Assembly (NCBI GenBank): GCA_030052745.1
Contig: JANBVO010000020.1
Coordinates: 434,001 to 498,000, forward strand
DNA length: 64,000 nt
Source: Pleurostoma richardsiae
Taxonomy: Eukaryota; Ascomycota; Sordariomycetes; Calosphaeriales; Pleurostomataceae
Direction: 5' to 3'
Part shown: one piece after another, positions 22,820 through 33,431 of the stretch
Numbering within the stretch: the first letter of the stretch is position 1
How the letters are laid out: each line of letters begins with the position of its first letter
Notes under the pieces: generated by a model
Databases searched by the model: none
What the model was told of the DNA's origin: nothing
What the model saw: only the letters and a program-made list of their open reading frames with translations
Position numbers and translations under genes: made by a program

Positions 22820-24649
22820 CCTTAGTCCGGGTCGTAGGGGTAGCTTAGAAGTGTGAGCAGCGTGATTCCGGGGTTTGGTGTAGTTAGTATAACTGTATAA
22901 AGGCGACAGCGTGACATTCACAATCTAGAGGCGCATTACGGGCCTAGGGACCAAGTCACTCAGTGACTGCCATGAGAGTGGAGGTCGCAAAAAGCAGACG
23001 GGTCTCTGTTGACATAGGGCAGTCGATGAATCTGTTGTGCCATTGAACAATAGAGGGCGCGATAGGGCCTGAATTCTACTGCCATTCACCTATGAAGCAA
23101 CATGGCCAACCTCATAGCAACTCTTTATATACCTAGGTATGTGGGTAGCGTCACCGATCTACGAGAGTACCTCCACGATTACGATATGTACCTACGTACC
23201 CTTGTGCTTTGTGGGGCTGAGTGGCTGTGGGGTACCTAACGCCTGTACCCTGCCGTGGGTACTCCGTAAGGGTTCCCGACGGGAGGTTAGTGCGCGCGGC
23301 AGAGCTGCACGACCACAGGCCTAAATGCAACCCAAGAATTAAAGTCACGCACAACAAGAGACAGGTTTGGAGAGTACCAGAGTATTTACGCACAAAGTCA
23401 TAGTGTACATACCCAGGCACTCTGTACCCTCGTGTGTGCAGTGTATCTAAGGCGCCTACCTAGGTACCTTAGGTACCAGGTGATGTGAATGGGCGGCTCA
23501 TTTTGCGGCGCCGTTCACCGGCTGGAAGCCACGTGGTGTCTCCGTTCTCCCCGAATCGCATAAATTCAAGGAAACGTAGACACACCGAGCAGCTTGAATA
23601 CTAGGGGCAAGTAGCACATCCTCCTCCTCTTTCTCACCCTGGGCTTAGGAACTCCTTGGATCTCACCAGAGCTATTCAATCCGGAACTCGACATCTGTTC
23701 AGTCTTCCACACGCTCGATACTGATCTTCCGGGAAAAGATTATCCCCATCTGTGCCTGTCCAATCAACGACCTCCTGTTGCTCATTTTCGCCGCAGAGTC
23801 GATGACGAATAGTTATGGTCTTCTCAATAACGCACAGCGGATAAAAGGTCTCGAGCCAGCGAAAATGAGATTCGAGTACCAAGACACCATGAGCCATGAC
23901 CACCGCAAAACCTCGAATAACCGCGTCTTCCAACACGGGTAGATCAAAGAAGACGTTCGATCGCTCGATGGCTTGGAGCCAGGTGACGAACCGCGGGCAA
24001 GATAATGCATACCACTTGCCGTATGGGCTGTCGTATCCATCGCCGTCGCGCCTCAATATACCCGTAACATTCAAAGCAGCTGAGTCAGCGCAGACATAGC
24101 GACTGACGGAGTCAGGCTGCAAAGAGATACTCCCAGCACAGTCTCAGGAGGCTACTCTTAAAGCTGCGACCTTCGATAATGGTGGTCAAGATGCAGGTGG
24201 CTTTGCCGTTCAGATACAACAAGCTATCGTTATCTTAACGCCATGGAATAGGAGAGCCACCTGCTACTTTTGCTCCTCCGTAAGCTTTGTCAGATTCAGC
24301 CGCTGGCACTGATAGGCCAACAGTCCGCCAGCGCAACACCCTGGAGCTCACCATTGGGGGTCAGCTTACGTTGCTAACCAGCAATTGCTAGGATGGGATA
24401 GTGAAATATTCAAGAAATCGCCCACTTAAGAAGCGCGCCGCCCCGAAGATGAACAGGTGAGAGGCTGGAAAGCACTCATCTTCCGCAGGTGACAATCCAT
24501 CCCACTTCGGTCGGACGCTGGCATTTCAGGGGCTGACTTGAGACTCCCAAGGCACGTCGCGTCCCTACATTGACCATTGCCCAGGAGAAAACTTCAGGCC
24601 CCGTTCATTGCTGACTTCATCGTTCAAGGGTCCAACTCAGCCGGCAACA
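22820..24649. other. Intergenic, mostly no gene seen
   Basis: About 1.8 kb. It includes a TACCTA/TAGGTA-rich patch (listed separately). A 148-codon minus-strand frame (23676-24122) lacks an ATG start and any recognised motif; it could be an internal exon of something decayed, but I do not call it. Confidence 0.35.
23120..23480. repeat. Patch of TACCTAGGTA-type palindromic short repeats
   Basis: Repeated short words built from ACCTA/TAGGT cluster here: ataCctaggtatg near 23130, atgtacctacgtaccc near 23187, ggggtacc near 23230, and cctacctaggtaccttaggtacc at about 23455-23477. They are self-complementary, so the patch can fold locally. Related words occur at 15030-15145. The origin is unknown; they are not an identifiable transposon. 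Confidence 0.5.
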
Positions 24650-24808
24650 ATGTCGTTCGTCGGATTCTTTGTTCTCGCCGTAGTCCTTCTCGTGTCCGGA
24701 CAGGCGTTTGGCGTGGCTATCTTATCACGGGATACACTGGCCGAGAAAGACGTCGACGAGAGAGAAGCGCTCAAGATAATCCCCATACCTCCATTGTTTC
24801 TTTATTAA
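24650..24808 (+). CDS. Possible small secreted peptide (52 residues)
   Basis: A short frame starting in good context (aacaATGtc). Residues 1-19 are a textbook signal peptide (SFVGFFVLAVVLLVSGQAFG). The remaining ~33 residues are an acidic spacer (SRDTLAEKDVDEREALK) and a hydrophobic Pro-rich tail, IIPIPPLFLY. No dibasic Kex2 site and no repeats are present. The layout (leader, acidic spacer, short hydrophobic C-terminus) resembles secreted peptide precursors, but I cannot assign a family and a chance frame remains possible. Confidence 0.35.
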   Translation: MSFVGFFVLAVVLLVSGQAFGVAILSRDTLAEKDVDEREALKIIPIPPLFLY

Positions 24809-25240
24809 GCGTCCCAAGGAGTGGGGAGTGACGGGTATAGTCCTTCCGTTGGTTGGGAGGATGGATGCGACAGCGATAAGAGACAATGAGATCACGCGCG
24901 ACGGCGGTCGGGAGTTCTATACGCAAACAGCTCGAGCGGTATATCTTGTGCATTCTCCAACTTCACAGTGATTGTACCGTGCTAGGAATCAGGTGCTCCA
25001 TCTACGTGTCTTGGTGCCTTCGCTTCAATAGTGCCAACTACTACGCCTGTCATAGCTAGTCTGCTGGTATGCCGTTCGTGAACATCACTGCTTAGGGGAC
25101 TGTCCAACAGCTTACGCCGGTCCTGGCTCCGTCGTCGTTTCGGTTCGCTCCCTATATGGACCCCGTACAACGATTTGAAGGGGTTCTCGGAGTGCGTCAA
25201 GTTTAAGAGCGCCTTTCATTCATGGCGTTTTGGAAATTTA
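24809..25240. other. Intergenic, no gene seen
   Basis: About 0.43 kb between the small peptide frame (plus) and the 3' end of the Zn2Cys6 gene (minus). Nothing is recognised. Confidence 0.4.
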
Positions 25241-27050
25241 TCACGCGGACTGCTCCTCGCGACTTCTGTTGGTGGGCTGAAGCCTGTTCAGCATATCCTG
25301 GATCCAGAGAAGCTCTCGCTGATAATCTCCAGGAGCGGTCTTCCATTGTTTCTGGACGATCATCAGGCGCGGCACGGTCCCAGCAGACCCCAGCCCTCGG
25401 CCTCTGTCGTCCACGAAGTATTCCATCGACTGACAGATATTGCGCGCCGTAGTCGTTGCCCAGTCAGCTCGGTCGCCGAGCGGCGGCAGAGTGCTTGGGT
25501 AGAAATGGCAGACACAGGTGGAAATTTCTGATGCCTTCCCTAGATTTGTATCTTCAGAAGCCTCGCGGGAGGGGCAGGTGCAAATCTCTGCCTCCTGGAC
25601 TCGCGGTGCTTCCGTCAGGGCGCATATGTTCCGATACGATTCACAAAGTTCATGGTGGACGATAAGAAGCCCGATCCAGTACAAGACGATGGTCTGGCCA
25701 ATGGCGTAGGCGGGGAACTTGAACGATACAGGGAAGACCTTTCCACGGTCAGCGCTGTCTGCGATGCTATCGATCCCGGAAAGCTCCAGCCAGTACATGG
25801 GTCCGGGCAGTAATGATTTAAATTTGGCGAACCACTGACTGAGTCTCCTGTCCAACAACCATGCTAAGCGGACAATATCGAGAGTGCCATCTAGTATCTC
25901 GCGTGGGGACGATTCGCGCTCTATAACATCTGCCTTAACGTAGAGTGTCGGGACCTGTAGAAGGATATCGAGAAGTCGGTCGTAGATGTTCTTGCGAGTA
26001 GAGGCCCACGGTAACTTGAGCCAGTCGCCATGTCTTAGGAAGGTGGTCGACCGTTGCTTGATACCTTGGAAGACCTGCAAGACGCCAGTGCGAGATGGTT
26101 GTCAGAATTGAGATGGATCAGCTCCCCCTCCCCTTCAAATGGCGATGAGCACTCACAGTATGAAGACGGAGGGCCTGGAAGACACTGTGATCTAGCCCAT
26201 CGGCATGCGCAGCTGCACCACGAGCTTCCATGAGCGCCATGGCACCGGCGTAATGGCGCGTATATGCCTGTTTCATCAAGCCCGGCGCCTCGGAGAACTC
26301 GTACATGGTCAGGGCCATACATGTCGTGAGTGTCTCTGTTTTGTATCTCGTCGATGGATTGCGGATTGCGACTTGCAGCTCTCGAAGGCTGCCGGTGAAC
26401 AGGAAGAGGCTCTCATATTCGAGAGCTCTGTGTCCCCTGAAACGCGCCAGGCGCGAGGAGCATATTGCAAGAAGAGCGTTGGCCAGAGACGGCGGGTGGT
26501 CTGGGAGCTTGGAAAGGTGGACGAGCCAATGGCCTGGTCCCGCGGTACGGTGCCTACCGGCGTTCACGGCCTCTTCTGGGAGGTGGTGGACAACAAAGAG
26601 ATCGAGGAGCTGCTGCCGGAAAGCATTGCGAGCGGTGATATGGTGCGGCAGAAACGTTGGAGGCGACATTTGATACGCCCTCGCGTTGGGTGCTTCGAGC
26701 TCCGAGCGCCTCGGTGCCGAGAGTTCCGAGCCACCATCACCCCTGGAGAGCATTGGGGACAGCTCGACCAGCTGGGACAGCTCCAGCCCACTCCTATCGG
26801 CTGGGGTTACTGATGATGATGGCTCATTAGGCGCCCTAATCAGATTCTGCAAGACGAAGACATGTTTGCGTTGGTACCCGGTACAAATGCGTTTGGATTT
26901 GATGCAGTTACCGCATGTGGGCTTCTCGCCGCCACCCTACGATACCGGTTAGCCAAGTCCACATCTTTGTAGGGAGAACCATGTTACTAGCCTTTATTCT
27001 CCTCTGCTTGCATGTGTGGCATGCTTTAGACTTTCAGGAACACCCACCAT
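25241..27050 (-). pseudogene. Zn2Cys6 regulator with damaged zinc-cluster exon
   Basis: Exons 26936-26157 and 26074-25241 (82-bp intron, phases closed) encode 538 residues. They are the second half of a zinc cluster (GGEKPTCGNCIKSKRICTGYQRKHVF) followed by a full fungal-specific regulatory region, for example PGPMYWLELSGIDSIADSADRGKVF. The first half of the cluster lies upstream at about 27050-26990. The ATG frame begins MVGVP, the usual start of this family, but then runs ESLKHATHA and soon stops, while the neighbouring frame reads SKACHTCKQRRIK. So one base appears to be missing near codon 6. In addition, no proper GT donor follows RRIK, and the third zinc cysteine (normally KC) is absent, although a branch site (gctaac) and acceptor (cgtag) remain. 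The regulatory part is intact and the DNA-binding part looks lost. A sequence error could explain one lesion but hardly both. Confidence 0.62.
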
Positions 27051-28470
27051 GTCGGTGTCGAGTCTGCCGACTGCAATTGTAGAGTGTCTATGCGGATCCG
27101 TATGCTAACCGCTAGGACTACAAGAGGTAGGTATCTCGCAGGTCGACTCTCCGTCCCATCTATCTCTTCTATATTCTGCCTTCCGGTATCAATATGCATT
27201 CATACGATAGCTAGACACATTCACAATGAGCCCACAGACTACCATGGTCCTTGGGTGTCGACTCTGATGAAGAGGCGCCGTGGCGGTGAAGGGTCAGTGA
27301 AGAAAAGCGTTGAGGTTGTATTCCAGACATCTCCCTCAGGTCACGTACTCTGTGAAACGGGTTGATTAGTGGCTTCAGCTATTCACATAAAGAGGAAATT
27401 GCCGAACAAATCTTCAAGAATAAGCAGTGATACGATGCTATTAGGCCGTAAAAAGTCCGTTCTTGCGACTTTGTTGTGAGGCGGGTAAACCATGCAGCCG
27501 GCTCCTGTTCCTGTAAGAGGCTGTTTACAATCCACCGACAGGACGAAATGTGACTCTAAGGTCTGACCGGCGTCATTTCTAGATTAAATACCTGCAATGA
27601 ATCAGGCTTTGTACTGAACACACTTAGACAGAAATAGATAGTCTTTGTAGTCTTAGATAGAGAAGATAACATGCTTGTTGCAAGGTGAAGGCGATTTCTT
27701 CCTATTGTCCACCGGTCCAGAAAATGTAGCTCTCGCTTCGTGAACATGATATTGGAAATAGAATGGCTACTATGGTGGGATGGGTATATTTTCACTGTGG
27801 AGTAAGTCTTCCCTAACACAAGGATTAGATTCCAATCAATTCCAACCATCTCTAGTACTATGGCAAGGAGTAAAAGGTTTCACGATGAGTGTTACGTGTT
27901 CTGGGTGCTCCCTCTGGGAGCCCCTAGGCCACTTCCTACAGGCATGGCACGTGAGGTGCCATGCCTGGCCCTATTTAAGGCCTGTCTGCTTGACAGAGGT
28001 GATAGATAGAGAATCAAGCTCTTTATACCTATGTACCAGATATCCTGACTTGAACGTCAAGCCTCAGTCTATGCAGACTCCCACGCAATCAATCTTGATT
28101 GTCTGCGTGCTAACCTAAGCAATAAGTCCCAACTTACTGTGGCAGTCTACGTATAAGGACTAGATAAAAAAGACATTGATCATGATCTATTAGCTGGTTG
28201 AGAGCGATGAGTCTTTAATGATGTGAAGGTGTTATATTTGGAAAATTAGAATACAGTGGAGAATGTTCGTGGACAGAGAAAGGCATACTCGACACTTAAG
28301 TAATCTCGGCTGTCCTCCATCGTAGACAAAAGGAGAGACGCAACCTGAAGTACTTAGCGGAGCTTGAGGGGTGTAAGTGATCGATATCCTGGTGGTCTGC
28401 TATCTCGCATGGCCCGAGCCCTAGGACATGAAACCCCACTAGAAAGACCTATCCACCGAATTGTGACTAT
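27051..28470. other. AT-rich intergenic, no gene seen
   Basis: About 1.4 kb without a supported gene. It holds one good inverted repeat (listed separately). Short frames have no motifs. Confidence 0.4.
27939..27967. repeat. Perfect 12-bp inverted repeat
   Basis: Arms caggcatggcac and gtgccatgcctg are separated by five bases (gtgag), with a cacgtg word at the left arm/loop border. The arms pair perfectly, so it could be a hairpin in RNA, a binding site for a dimeric factor, or the end of a lost element. A TATTTAA-like box follows at about 27972-27978. Confidence 0.6.
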
Positions 28471-30542
28471 TTAGATGACATTTCTGACAACACGCATAAT
28501 GTAATGCCGAACGCCCTTTTGCTTCTCCCCATAATAATGTCTCTGGTCCTCCGGGACATCTGCACCACTGATAACCAGCTGATCTGCTCTCATACCGGTA
28601 TAAATATCGATATCCTTTATTTTGACGTATAGTGGGCGATCTTCTGGTCGGACAAACCAGCTGTAGACCTTCCAGATGAAGTAAAGGAAGATAAGGAAAG
28701 GACCGGCGAGGTATAGTTCGAAGAATGTTGTAGGATCCAAGTTGGGACCCCCGACTGGGTATAGCGCGACATAAAATTGTGCGACAAGGGCGATGACATT
28801 GATGAACAAGCACACCCAGGAGCCCCAAACACCGAATGCGGCCCTGAAGGGCAGCTCGTCGACGGAATGACCATTGGCGGCCCTACGAGTAGTTAGTCAC
28901 CGAGTAGCCAGCCGATAGAGCAGTTTGGAGCTTACCAGGCCCGGCGGAAGCGAATATGAGCCAGTGCGATACTGCCGTAAATAAAGAGGATGGAAAGGCC
29001 TGACAATGATAAAAGCCAGGTGAAGATATCTCCACCATTTGGCGCCAAGTTGATGAAAGCTAAGCATCCAAAGAGGAGTTGAACGATGATCACAGTAACA
29101 GGGCGTCCCTTTTTGTCAATATAACCAAACAACTTGGGACCCATGCCTATCCATGAAGTTAGCGGTAGTAAAAAAGCTATGAAACGGGTGTACGCACCAT
29201 TTGCGGCCAGAGCCTGTATTGTGCGAGTCGAGCCATAAGTGCAGGAGTTGGCGACACTCATGACAGAGATCAAGATAACTGCGTTGAAAATCGACGGGAG
29301 GACCTTGATGCCAGCGAGCTGTATGGCGATGACAAAAGGCGAGTGACGGGACGTGGAACCTTCGCCAGTATACAAAGGACTGTCGGCTGGTACAATCAAC
29401 CCAACGAGGAAGAGATTGATGATGTAGAAAATGGCGAGACGCCAAACAACCTGCTTGGAAGCTCTTGGAATTTCCTTCAAAGGGTTGGCAGACTCGGCAG
29501 CAGCCAGTCCAGTGAGCTCAGTGCCAGTATAGGCAAACGACGCTGTAACGAAAACAGAACAGAACCCTTGGAAGCCGTGGAGGAATGCACTCCAAGGCGA
29601 GTGCCTACATTGCGTTGTTAGCCTTGCCGGCAGCCAGATCGAAAGTCTGAGCATACCAGTATTTTGCACCAATATAGCCTCTGTCGTCTGTTGGGACGCC
29701 GCCGCAGTTAATGATTATTCCGAGAATCATGAAGCCTAGGCAAGCGGTGATCTTCATAATACTCAGGGCGAACTCAACCTGTTCCAGTTAGCTCGGTCGT
29801 TGGAATAGTCTCGGCAAACTCGCCTCGCCATAGCCCCTCACGCCAAAGATCTGGATGGCAACCAAAGCGACAAGCAGCGGGACGATCCAAGCAGCGTTGT
29901 TGATGCCCTCCGATCCGGGCCAGTAGTGGATGATGTTGCAAGCAGCTGAGATCTCGAAAGGAAGGACGGTCAGCCAGCTGATGGCATACTGCCAGCCGCA
30001 GGCAAAACCCCAAGAGGGATCAACGAAGCGGCAGATGTACATATTGAAGGCTCCGTTGACCGGGTACATGACAGCCAATTCTGCGAGAGCTTGCATCACG
30101 AGATAACTAAATGACGCAAGTTAGACAAGGACAAAGCCTTTCAGGGTCGAGGAAGCATACATCATCAAGCCTGAACTCATGTTAGTACCACGTCGCAAGG
30201 GTTAGAGCAGCTTTACGCACCAATGATCATGAAACCAAGAAGCACAGAAGCGGGTCCACCAGTCTGGAAAGCACCGCCAGAGCTAACAAACAGGCCAGCA
30301 CCAATTGCACCACCACTATATGCATCGCGTTAGTATACAGAGGTGACGGGGACAGAGTGCCGAACTTGCATAGCAATCATCTGCATGTGTCTGCCTCTCA
30401 GGTCTTGGTGAAGGATGTTTCCGTGAACCTCAGCCATCGATTCCGGGTCGCTACCCAAGTGTCCATCGCGTGGGGGCTCGGAGCCCAGAGTAGCGTTGAC
30501 ATGCTTCTCAGCAAGGTCACCATTTTCGTGTTTGAGACTCAT
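28471..30542 (-). CDS. Amino-acid permease (APC superfamily, fungal YAT type)
   Basis: Eight exons: 30542-30370, 30315-30221, 30170-30161, 30106-29824, 29778-29657, 29604-29198, 29146-28936 and 28882-28471. All phases close to 570 residues, the usual length. It is a plasma-membrane proton/amino-acid symporter with 12 helices. Family blocks are restored across introns: RHMQMIAIGGAIGAGLFVSS, LAELAVMYPVNGAFNMY, SFAYTGTELTGLAAAESANP, IPRASKQVVWRLAIFYI, and LAANGMGPKLFGYIDKKGRP. Introns 1 (30369-30316) and 4 (29823-29779) have GC instead of GT at the donor (gcaagt, gcgagt). No GT donor in phase restores the motifs there. Exon 3 is only 10 nt. The start at 30542 is the first ATG in frame. Individual substrate cannot be told from sequence. 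Confidence 0.92.
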
Positions 30543-31964
30543 TGTCGCGGAGGAAAGACTGAAGACAGGAGCCAAGGCCCTTTTTTTGGTGGTTGTTTTT
30601 TCTTGGGGAGAAATGGCTACGATCCCCCGTCTTTTATGGCTCCAAGCACCTCAAGCTTGGCCGTCATGCCAAGATAAGCTTTCTCGATCTGTGAATGGTT
30701 GCGGGAAAACATTACGCAACTTTACCGGCCCATATTTGATTGGCGAAACTGGTCACACACACGGCAAGCCCGACCACCTTCTAGAAAGGTTACAGGTGGC
30801 GGGGGCTAGAGACTAGCTCACGGGGGAAGTGGGGGGATACGATAAGCGGGGCCGCCACTTAACTCGCGAGGCACGAGAGCTTGGCAGATTCTCGGAGATA
30901 ATTGGCCAGCGGGTAGTCCTGGTAGTTTCAATTTGCAACCGCCGTGACGCGACAGGTATGAGTACCTCAGGGCACTAGCAGGGGGTGGGGCGGTGCAAGA
31001 GCGAGCTAATTGAGACGCTATACCCAACTAGGAAATTACGAGCCCGGAGTGGCCGAGACGCGGCAAACAACAACCTCATCCCTTTACTCCTAATCCTCCC
31101 TGCCTTGCCTGCCTTGCCTGCCTCGCCTGTGTCACGGCGAGGTTATTTGAGGTGGCACAGGCCGCAGTAACGTACCGTATTGACTAAAACTGGAAGTTGA
31201 AGAGGAAGAGGTAAAGGGAAGCAATTTGAACCCGCAGTCTAGCGGGGCAAAGGCCGTGACTGGGCCGCGGTCACGTTGCCGGCTACATGATACATCACGT
31301 GATGGTCAACACACCTGTCAGCGCGCCGTCCAGATAAGTGCCGGGTACTCACTCCATAATAAACGGTCTAACCTTTTTTACTCTGATAAATGTAAATGAA
31401 TTAAAGCTGCCTCTTGACAAACCATTATACTTAAGATTAATCTTCTGTCACATCAACCCTCACAATTAAGCTTTCTATTGGTCCAGTTTGGTTCCCAATA
31501 CACTGTATCGTGTTCTGGATGGGGGGGGCTACCTCTGTACCTGACAAGGGGTCCATACAAAAGCAAAAGCTCCGAAGTTCCTTGAGTTCTTCGTCCGGTC
31601 GACATCACGGTCGGTCAGCTACAAGCGGATGCTCCTACGAAAGCAGATGTTATGCCCACCCGCCAACATTCCCCCGATCGCTCCTGCTCTTGCAGCAGCG
31701 CGTGTTAATGTATGTTGCTAATATCTCCGTCGCAGCCGCCACGCGCTTGCTTTCTATTGCAAACATCGACCTCTAACATAACGTCGCTGGCATCGTCATC
31801 TACGGACTGGTTGTCCGCTTGCTTCTCTATCGCCTTAAACTGATCTCCTTTGAGTAGCTTTTGGCAGCCCTTTCTGCACAAATTTCATCTTTCTTTTCGG
31901 CGCTCCGAGATTTTGAAGCTTGCGTGTGTTGTTTGCTCGCTTTTTCCTTTTCTCCGACCGCTTT
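30543..31964. other. Intergenic, no gene seen
   Basis: About 1.4 kb upstream of the permease. It includes homopurine/homopyrimidine runs and a short ccttgcctgc tandem repeat near 31100-31128. From about 31370 the DNA becomes AT-rich and joins the decayed region that follows. Confidence 0.4.
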
Positions 31965-32760
31965 TTAGCAGCATTGGCTTTTTGGCATGCTAACATCTCC
32001 ATTTCGCCAGGCGACTGGAGGATTTATAATCCTTGCTTCTTCTAAACAATGCAGTAAGCTATCATTTCTGCCTTGGTAATGACAGCTTTTCGCTGCCAGG
32101 AGCAATAGCGCTCGTAAGTGTGAAATTTGCATCGTTGCCGCTGTTATGTAGCCAGTGATACATCTTAGTTCAGTTAACAACTCCCCGAGGGTAAGAGGGA
32201 AATATGGAAGAGCCTGACGGGTAAATCTGAAAGTATCAAGACGCAGTGACGTAAGGGTTATGAAAGTCAAGATTTAGCTTAAGCAGAGTCCGGAGTTCTT
32301 GTCTGATATCGTAGCCAACGAGAAAGATATTGCGACCGTGTGGCATGCAATGCTTGATACTGGTGAGTATATCTCCGTGCTTAACAATGACATGTTCGTC
32401 GAAAAGCAATTTCAGTTGAGCATTGCGACAAAATTGTGGTGAATCAGTGGCGAATCCAGAATTGCTAAAGCAACTTGAGCATCTGAGTTTCGGCCTAGGT
32501 GTTCGAAGCTGGCAGTACTCTCAAAGTCGATCGCTACAAGAACAGAGTCGTGGTATTTTTGCTGCGCCGCCGATGCGCCTGAGAGCCCAAGGACCCAGAG
32601 GAGATCCCGTAGACCATCTTCCGCAATTTTTGACCATACACAAGAAATGATCTGCTTGTGATTCTCGGCGTCCTTACGGGGGGTTCCATTGTTGTAATGA
32701 TTTGAATGGTAGGTTGCCATATCTCGAGTAAATTCAACTACGTTGACGCGCTCTAATAAG
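31965..32760 (-). pseudogene. Broken DEDDh exonuclease-like gene (Gfd2/YDR514C type)
   Basis: Three frames on the minus strand carry successive parts of an RNase-H-like exonuclease fold. About 32560-32420 reads SVLVAIDFESTASFEH and DAQVALAILD (first D-x-E). About 32400-32240 reads FDEHVIVKHGDIL and RNIFLVGYDIRQELRTLLKL (second acidic block). About 32150 reads LHNSGNDANFTL (terminal His and Asp), after which a further frame resumes RALLLLAAKSC. These are the D-E-D-D-h landmarks of the Gfd2/YDR514C-like family. At least two frame changes separate them and no splice sites explain both, so I call it a decayed gene. The minus-strand frame continues open upstream to about 33104, but without clear homology. 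Confidence 0.6.
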
Positions 32761-33431
32761 GGTATCAGCCTCAATTGTAACCATGCGAAAGGCAGAAGTC
32801 TAAGCCTTGAGTAGGACAGAGATATTGAATCATGAAGCCTTGGGACCCACGGGCTGTTGTATTGCTTTGCATGTAGATAAAGGGGCGATAAGAAGTCCGA
32901 GACACCGGTCGATAGAACGAACTTTAGGAAGAGCGTACCTAAAGTGCAAGTCACCGAATAATTATAAACTTTCGACCTTGCTACAAGGCGCCTAGGAAGC
33001 CCTGCTGCGCCCACCGATGACCAGGATCTTGGGCTTGCGCAGAGCCGATAGAAAATTCCCCAATGCTCAAGAGTTAAGCAGAAGCCAAAGGCTGATTGAT
33101 CCACCGTCGGCCTTTTGACTGCTTCCGCAGAGCAAATACTACTGATTCAAGCGACTCCCACCCTCTGCAGCTTAGGCCGTCGTGAGAAATTGTGAGGTAG
33201 AGAGTACACGACTATTATTGAGCTGAAACGGATTTTCGGGACCGTGTAATGTTTATCACAACACCCATAACGATTAGGATAGCGCATCTTGTTTTGTAGG
33301 GTCGAGCAGTGCGCTCTTTTGGGGAAGTTATCGAAGAAGGCATGCTTGTAATTCTCAGTCTTGATAATGAATCCGAGGACAAACCCTTCTCCCTCACAGC
33401 TCCTTGCTTCCCATAACTGCGGAATCCTATA

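Noticed and set aside
23676-24122. 148-codon minus-strand frame
   Set aside because: No ATG start, no motif and no matching exon found on either side.
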